Source: Oscillospiraceae bacterium (GTDB lineage Bacteria > Bacillota_A > Clostridia > Oscillospirales > Oscillospiraceae). From it: 18,992 bases of DNA. Location: assembly GCA_017549325.1 (NCBI GenBank), contig JAFYVA010000114.1, positions 1 through 18,992 on the forward strand. The letters are read 5' to 3'. Below are positions 13,827-18,992 of this stretch, piece after piece. Positions within the stretch are counted from its first letter, which is position 1, and the number at the start of each line of letters is the position of its first letter. Under the pieces are notes generated by a model. It did no database searches and had not been told where the DNA came from. It worked only from the letters and a program-made list of their open reading frames with translations. The translations under genes and the position numbers were made by a program.

Positions 13827-16577
13827 ATGGGACTGGTTAACAAACTGTTCGGTACTTACTCCGAGCGCGAACTGAAATCCATCTGGCCCATCGTGCACCG
13901 CATCGAGGCCATGGAGGAGGAGTACCGCGCTTTGACCGACGCGCAGCTGCAGGCTAAGACGGCGGAGTTCAAAGAGCGCCTTGCCAACGGTGAGACGCTG
14001 GACGATATCCTGCCCGAGGCCTTTGCCACCGTCCGCGAGGCAGCCGACCGCGTGCTGGGCATGCGCCCCTATCCCGTGCAGCTGGTGGGCGGCATCGTCC
14101 TGCATCAGGGCCGCATCGCCGAGATGAAGACCGGTGAAGGTAAAACGCTGGTGGCGACCCTGCCGGCCTACCTCAACGCCCTTTCCGGCAAGGGTGTCCA
14201 TATCGTCACCGTCAACGATTATCTGGCCAAGCGCGACAGCGAGTGGATGGGTAAGGTGCACCGCTTCCTCGGCCTGAAGGTGGGTCTGATCGTCCACGAC
14301 ATGAATAAGGCCGAGCGTCAGGAGGCCTATCTTGCCGATGTGACCTACGGCACCAACAACGAGATGGGCTTCGACTATCTGCGCGACAATATGGCCATCT
14401 ACTCCAACGAGTTGGTGCAGCGCAAGCACAATTTCGCCATCGTGGACGAGGTGGACTCCATCCTCATCGACGAGGCCCGTACCCCCCTCATCATCTCCGG
14501 TCAGGGTGATAAGTCCACCCAGATGTACGACATGACCGAGATCTTCGTCCGTAAGCTCAAGCGCTTCGTCATCGTGGAGACCGACTCCAAGGCAGAGGAA
14601 GATCCCGAGATCGATGCCGACTACATCGTGGATGAGAAGGCCAAGTCCGTCTCCCTCACCGCCCGCGGCATCAAGAAGGCCGAGGAGTTCTTCCATCTGG
14701 AGAACCTGGGCGATCCCGAGAACAGCACCATCTCCCACCACATCAATCAGGCCATCCGCGCCCACGGCGTGATGAAGCGCGATGTGGACTATGTGGTCAA
14801 GGACGGCGAGATCGTCATCGTCGACGAGTTCACCGGCCGCTTGATGTTCGGCCGCCGCTACAGCGAAGGTCTCCATCAGGCCATCGAGGCCAAGGAGCGC
14901 GTGAAGGTGCAGCGCGAGAGCAAGACGCTGGCCACCATCACCTTCCAGAACTACTTCCGCCTCTACGAGAAGCTCTCCGGCATGACCGGTACGGCCATGA
15001 CCGAGGCCGAGGAGTTCGGCACCATCTACAATCTGGACATCGTGGAGATCCCCACCAACCGTCCCATCGCCCGTATCGACAACAACGACAGCATCTACAA
15101 GACGGAGATGGGCAAGTACAAGGCCGTCATCCGCCAGATCAAGGAGTGCCACGCCAAGGGCCAGCCCGTGCTGGTGGGTACGGTATCCATCGAGAAAAAC
15201 GAGTTCCTGGGCAAGCTCCTGACCCGCGAGGGCATCCGCCACAACCTCCTCAACGCCAAGAACCACGAGAAGGAAGCCGAGATCGTGGCACAGGCCGGTA
15301 AGTTCGGCGCCGTTACCATCGCCACCAACATGGCCGGCCGCGGTACCGATATCATGCTGGGCGGTAACGCCGAGTATCTGGCCAAGAACGATCTGCGGAA
15401 GATGGGTATGTCCGACGAGCTGATCGCCGAGGCTACCGGCTATGCCGAGACCGACAACGCCGATATCCTCAACGCCCGCCGCCTCTTTGCCGAGAAGCTG
15501 GCAAAGTATAAAGACGCCATCGCAGAAGAGGCACAGAAGGTTCGCGACGCAGGCGGTCTGTTCATCATCGGTACCGAGCGTCACGACTCCCGCCGTATCG
15601 ACAACCAGCTCCGCGGCCGTGCCGGCCGTCAGGGCGACCCCGGCGAGACCCGCTTCTACATCTCCACCGAGGATGACCTCATGCGCCTGTTCGGCGGTGA
15701 GCGTATCACCAACATGATGGATAAGCTGAAGGTCGCCGAGGACGAGCCCGTGGAGAACAAGATGCTGACCCGCTCTATCGAGCAGGCACAGACCTCCGTG
15801 GAGTCCCGCAACTTCCAGTCCCGTAAGGCCGTGCTGGAGTATGACGATGTCATGAACAAGCAGCGCGAGATCATCTACACCCAGCGCAAGCAGGTGCTGG
15901 ACGGTCTGGATGTGAAGGAGACCATCCTGAATATGCTCTCCACCTCCATCGCCAACCAGGTCTCCTCCGTGTTCCTGGGTGACAGCTCCATCGACGAGGC
16001 ACGCTGCCGCGACCTGATGAAGAATGTGGAGGGTATCTACTTCCCCAAGTACACCGTGAAGATCGATCCCGAGGAGATCCCCTCTCTCTCGGCCGAGGAC
16101 TTTACCGACCGCTTTACCGAGGCTTCTCTGGCCTATTACGCCCAGCGCGAGGAGGAGATCACGCCCCAGCTGATGCGTGAGGTGGAGCGTGTGGTGCTGC
16201 TGCGAGTGGTCGACGAGTACTGGATGGAGCACATCGACGCCATGCAGGAGCTGCGTCAGGGCATCCGCCTGCGCGCCTACGCCAACACCGATCCCGTGGC
16301 TGCCTATAAGAAGGAAAGTCTGGATATGTTCGACGACATGATCTCCGCCATCCGCGACGAGACGGTGCGCCGTCTCTACAGCGTCCGCGTCAGAAGCGGC
16401 GAGGAGGTCAAGCGCGAGCGCGTGGCCACCGGCATCACCGAGGGCGGCGGCAGCGGCGACGGCTCCGTCCGCCGCAAGACGCCCACCAAGGTGGTCAAGA
16501 TCGGCCGCAACGACCTCTGCCCCTGCGGCAGCGGCCAGAAGTGGAAGAAGTGCACCTGCAAGGAGTATCATTCCTAA
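13827..16577 (+). CDS. secA: preprotein translocase ATPase subunit SecA
   Basis: The motor of the general secretion pathway, which binds preproteins and pushes them through SecYEG using ATP. It is 916 residues, slightly longer than Bacillus SecA. It begins MGLVNKLFG. The Walker A loop MKTGEGKT is at 100-107, the Walker B region [12 protein letters not shown] starts at 207, the crosslinking domain lies between the nucleotide-binding halves, and [14 protein letters not shown] and [10 protein letters not shown] are the motifs of the second half. The C-terminal SEC-C zinc motif is altered: C898-x-C900-x8-C909-T-C911, where C909 is normally followed directly by C or H. The ATG at 13827 matches the family start and has AAAGGA about 10 nt upstream; an in-frame ATG at 13788 has no ribosome-binding site. 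Confidence 0.98.
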   Translation: MGLVNKLFGTYSERELKSIWPIVHRIEAMEEEYRALTDAQLQAKTAEFKERLANGETLDDILPEAFATVREAADRVLGMRPYPVQLVGGIVLHQGRIAEMKTGEGKTLVATLPAYLNALSGKGVHIVTVNDYLAKRDSEWMGKVHRFLGLKVGLIVHDMNKAERQEAYLADVTYGTNNEMGFDYLRDNMAIYSNELVQRKHNFAIVDEVDSILIDEARTPLIISGQGDKSTQMYDMTEIFVRKLKRFVIVETDSKAEEDPEIDADYIVDEKAKSVSLTARGIKKAEEFFHLENLGDPENSTISHHINQAIRAHGVMKRDVDYVVKDGEIVIVDEFTGRLMFGRRYSEGLHQAIEAKERVKVQRESKTLATITFQNYFRLYEKLSGMTGTAMTEAEEFGTIYNLDIVEIPTNRPIARIDNNDSIYKTEMGKYKAVIRQIKECHAKGQPVLVGTVSIEKNEFLGKLLTREGIRHNLLNAKNHEKEAEIVAQAGKFGAVTIATNMAGRGTDIMLGGNAEYLAKNDLRKMGMSDELIAEATGYAETDNADILNARRLFAEKLAKYKDAIAEEAQKVRDAGGLFIIGTERHDSRRIDNQLRGRAGRQGDPGETRFYISTEDDLMRLFGGERITNMMDKLKVAEDEPVENKMLTRSIEQAQTSVESRNFQSRKAVLEYDDVMNKQREIIYTQRKQVLDGLDVKETILNMLSTSIANQVSSVFLGDSSIDEARCRDLMKNVEGIYFPKYTVKIDPEEIPSLSAEDFTDRFTEASLAYYAQREEEITPQLMREVERVVLLRVVDEYWMEHIDAMQELRQGIRLRAYANTDPVAAYKKESLDMFDDMISAIRDETVRRLYSVRVRSGEEVKRERVATGITEGGGSGDGSVRRKTPTKVVKIGRNDLCPCGSGQKWKKCTCKEYHS

Positions 16578-16594
16578 CCGAACCGTATAATAAG

Positions 16595-16626
16595 AGAAAA
16601 GGCGACGCAAGGTCGCCTTTTCTTTC
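16595..16626 (+). terminator. rho-independent terminator after secA
   Basis: Perfect 12-nt arms (16595-16606 and 16612-16623, AGAAAAGGCGAC and its complement) close a 5-nt loop, ending in a T-rich stretch. It stands 17 bp past the secA stop. Only about 20 bp separate it from pgeF and no clear promoter lies between, so pgeF may depend on partial read-through. Confidence 0.85.
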
Positions 16627-16644
16627 CCCCCCCTGGAGGTCTGC

Positions 16645-17451
16645 ATGTTTACAAAACACACCGACAACTCCATACTGTATCTCCGTTCCGATACGCTGGG
16701 CACTGCCCCCCACGGCTTTTCCACCCGCCTCGGCGGCGTCTCCCCCGCCCCCTGGGACAGCCTCAATCTGGGCGTGGGGCGCGGCGATGAGATAGACAAT
16801 GTCCGCGAGAACTACCGCCGCTTCTGCGCCCTTCTCGGTCTTGATGACCGCCGTGCTGTCCTCTCTAAGCAAGTCCACGAGGATGTGGTGCGCCATGTCA
16901 CTACTGATGACGCGGGCAAGGGGCTTTATTGCGACCGTGATTACACCTCCGTGGACGGAATGGTCACCGATGTGGTCGGTCTGCCCTTGGTTGTGTTCTC
17001 CGCCGACTGTAATGTGATTTTACTCCACGACCCCGTGCGGGGCGCTATCGGTGCCTGTCACGCAGGCTGGCGCGGTACGGCACTGGGCATCGCCCGCAAG
17101 ACGGCACTGGAGATGGTGCGCCTCTTCGGCTGCAACCCCTCCCACATCCGCGCCACCATCGGCCCCGCCATCGGACAGTGCTGCTTCGAGACGGATGACG
17201 ATGTCCCCGCCGCCCTCCGCGCGGCACTGGGACAGGAGGCCGAGCCCTATATGGAAACGCGCGGCGCCAAATACCACATTGATCTCAAGGGGATCAACGC
17301 GCTGTGGCTTCGCAAGGCAGGCGTGGAGCAAATCGACATCTGCCACGACTGTACCGCCTGCCATCCCGACCTCTACTGGTCTCACCGCAGGATGGGCAAT
17401 GACCGCGGCGCGCAGATCGCCATGATCGCGCTGGAGGAGGTGGCGGAATGA
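16645..17451 (+). CDS. pgeF: peptidoglycan editing factor PgeF (YfiH/YlmD, laccase-domain family)
   Basis: A 268-residue protein of the PgeF family, described as a cytoplasmic hydrolase that prevents wrong amino acids (L-Ser in place of L-Ala) from entering peptidoglycan; members have also been reported as purine nucleoside phosphorylases and polyphenol oxidases. The metal-binding triad is intact: H78 in SKQVH, C122 in SADCNV and H139 in CHAGWRG. Further family features are HGFSTRLGGVS (23-33) and the C-terminal HDCTACHPDLYWSHRR. The ATG at 16645 has GGAGG 5 nt upstream. Its stop overlaps the start of the downstream lipoprotein by ATGA, so the two are translationally coupled. Confidence 0.92.
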   Translation: MFTKHTDNSILYLRSDTLGTAPHGFSTRLGGVSPAPWDSLNLGVGRGDEIDNVRENYRRFCALLGLDDRRAVLSKQVHEDVVRHVTTDDAGKGLYCDRDYTSVDGMVTDVVGLPLVVFSADCNVILLHDPVRGAIGACHAGWRGTALGIARKTALEMVRLFGCNPSHIRATIGPAIGQCCFETDDDVPAALRAALGQEAEPYMETRGAKYHIDLKGINALWLRKAGVEQIDICHDCTACHPDLYWSHRRMGNDRGAQIAMIALEEVAE

Positions 17452-18992
17452 AACGATCGATCCTGCTTCTGCTCACCCTTGCCCTGCTGCTGAGCGGCTG
17501 CGGTAAGGTGGAGGAGAACGCCTCCTTTGATCCTCTGGCAGAGCTGCGAGAGTATTACGGCACGGAGGAGGCTGTGGAAGCGCCGCCTCTGACCGACTTC
17601 ACGCTGCCCTATTGCACGGGTGAGACATGGGACCCCGTCAGCTGCCCCGACGGTGTGCAGCGCACGGTCACCTCACTGGTATATGAGACGCTGTACCAAC
17701 TGGACGAGACCTTCACCCCCCATCCGCTGTTGGTGGAGCGTGCCGATTACGATGCCGAAAACTTCGTCTACACCCTTCATCTGCGCCGCGATGTGCGCTT
17801 CAGCGACGGCAGCGAGATGACGCCGCAGGATGTGGCCGCCTCTATTATGCGGGCAGTATACTCCCAGCGCTACAGCGCGCGCCTGTGGCAGATCCGCGCC
17901 GTCACCGTGCAGGGCTCCACCGTCGAGATATCGCTCATCAAGGACAACCGCAGCTTCCTCTCCCTGCTGGATATCCCCGTGGTAAAAGAGGGAACGGAGA
18001 ATCTCACCGTCCCTGTCGGTACAGGCCCGTATCTCCCCACCGCAGACAAAACACAGCTCCTGTCCAATCCCCACTGGTGGCAGAGTAAACCTCTCCCCTT
18101 TGACAGCATCAAACTGTCGCCTTATAAGAGCGAGGAGGCCGCCGCCTACGCCTTCGCCTCCCACGATGTACACCTGTTTGTCTATGACCTTTTAAGCGAT
18201 ATCAGCCTCGCTTCCGCATCCAACGGCAACGCCACCGTAGCGGAAACGGCCGTGATGCACTATCTGGGCTTCAATATGTCCCATCGCCATCTGGCCGATC
18301 CTGCTCTGCGCCGCGCCATCTCGCTGGCCATCGACCGGGATGAGATCGTCTCCGCCGCCCTCTCGGGTCACGCCGTTGCCACCCAGTTCCCCCTCCATCC
18401 CGCCTCGCCCCTCTACCCCACCGCGCTGGAGAGTGACGCTGACACCACGGCGGTCTACGAAGCATTGTCCCGGCAAGATCTTGGCGACGGCGAGTGGAAA
18501 TACCATCTGCGGCTGTTGGTAAACAATGACAACAGCTTCAAAGTAGCCGCCGCCGAGCACATCGCCGAAATGCTCAACCGCTACGACTTCAATGTGACCG
18601 TAACAGCACTGCCGTGGGAGGATTTCCTCTACGCGCTGGAAGTGGGCAACTACGACCTCTATTACGGCCAGTGCAAGCTCAGCGCCGATTGGGATCCCAC
18701 GCCCTTGCTGGGCACGGAAGGCACTCTCAACTACGGCGGCTACAGTAACGCCATGACCGACACCCTCTTGGCCGCCTGCCGCAGCACCGGAGGCGACAAC
18801 CGCACGGAGGCTGTGGAAACGCTGTGCAGTCACCTGCAGTCCCAGACGCCCATCGTCCCCCTCTACTTTGAGCGAGTCGACGTGCTCCTCAGCCGCAACG
18901 CCGTGGATGCCATCACCCCCACCGCCACAGATCCTTTCTTCGGCCTGGAGAAGTGGAAGGTAAACTGGGGCGAAGCTCCTGCAGCAGAATAA
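17448..18992 (+). CDS. solute-binding lipoprotein, family 5 (oligopeptide/dipeptide ABC type)
   Basis: A complete 514-residue substrate-binding protein; its stop codon is the last codon of the window. An N-terminal lipoprotein signal (MKRSILLLLTLALLLSGC) ends in the lipobox L-S-G-C, with C18 as the lipidated residue, so it should sit on the outer face of the membrane. Family 5 features are TSLVYETLYQLDE (75-87), YTLHLRRDVRFSDGSEMTPQDV (108-129 region), and later RRAISLAIDRDEI and NYDLYYGQCKLSADWDPTPL. These proteins deliver peptides, nickel or other solutes to an ABC permease. No permease or ATPase gene is in view; they may follow to the right or the protein may be an orphan. The start is fixed by the ATGA overlap with pgeF and a GGAGGAGG site. 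Confidence 0.92.
   Translation: MKRSILLLLTLALLLSGCGKVEENASFDPLAELREYYGTEEAVEAPPLTDFTLPYCTGETWDPVSCPDGVQRTVTSLVYETLYQLDETFTPHPLLVERADYDAENFVYTLHLRRDVRFSDGSEMTPQDVAASIMRAVYSQRYSARLWQIRAVTVQGSTVEISLIKDNRSFLSLLDIPVVKEGTENLTVPVGTGPYLPTADKTQLLSNPHWWQSKPLPFDSIKLSPYKSEEAAAYAFASHDVHLFVYDLLSDISLASASNGNATVAETAVMHYLGFNMSHRHLADPALRRAISLAIDRDEIVSAALSGHAVATQFPLHPASPLYPTALESDADTTAVYEALSRQDLGDGEWKYHLRLLVNNDNSFKVAAAEHIAEMLNRYDFNVTVTALPWEDFLYALEVGNYDLYYGQCKLSADWDPTPLLGTEGTLNYGGYSNAMTDTLLAACRSTGGDNRTEAVETLCSHLQSQTPIVPLYFERVDVLLSRNAVDAITPTATDPFFGLEKWKVNWGEAPAAE

Noticed and set aside
12279..16799. 1506-codon minus-strand frame spanning secA and rlmD
   Set aside because: Only the last 455 codons are a real protein (rlmD). 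The upstream part is the antisense shadow of secA joined by chance.
1..18992. Mobile elements, CRISPR arrays, tRNA or rRNA genes
   Set aside because: No transposase or integrase protein, regular repeat-spacer pattern or recognisable RNA gene was seen on either strand by reading; no search tool was run.

Overview
The window looks like chromosomal DNA of a fairly GC-rich Firmicute, most likely a clostridium of the Oscillospiraceae type. The reasons are the Firmicutes-like RpoB and SecA proteins, strong GGAGG ribosome-binding sites, sigma-A promoters with 17-bp spacers, compact operons and an anaerobic [4Fe-4S]/molybdenum enzyme set. This placement is by eye, without database comparison. No rRNA, tRNA, CRISPR array, insertion sequence or prophage gene was seen.

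Layout, left to right. (1) The 5' part of rpoB, on the minus strand and running off the left edge, with its own strong promoter and a leader of about 180 nt. (2) A two-gene minus-strand unit, a TIGR04076-like small protein and a GNAT acetyltransferase. Its promoter is nested in the terminator of the next operon and it ends at its own terminator. (3) A seven-gene minus-strand operon (11515 down to 3468): mobB-mobA fusion, moeA, a large molybdopterin oxidoreductase of the DMSO reductase superfamily, a four-cluster ferredoxin subunit, a TorD-type chaperone, asrA and asrB. It has a clear promoter at 11565-11593 and a strong terminator at 3407-3450. (4) A minus-strand pair, the RlmD/RlmCD-type rRNA methyltransferase and a hexapeptide-repeat acetyltransferase resembling the phosphonate-associated family. 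(5) A divergent promoter region at 13678-13772. (6) On the plus strand, secA with a terminator, then pgeF and an oligopeptide-type lipoprotein (SBP family 5) joined by an ATGA stop/start overlap. The last gene ends exactly at the right edge.

The most interesting part is region 3. AsrA and AsrB are known as the electron-delivering subunits of anaerobic sulfite reductase, but the siroheme catalytic subunit AsrC is absent. In its place, within the same tight operon, are a molybdenum catalytic subunit without any Tat signal, its ferredoxin subunit and its chaperone. I infer a soluble cytoplasmic reductase in which AsrB takes electrons from NAD(P)H and passes them through AsrA and the ferredoxin subunit to a molybdenum active site, with late cofactor steps (MoeA, MobBA) encoded alongside. 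The substrate cannot be read from the sequence.
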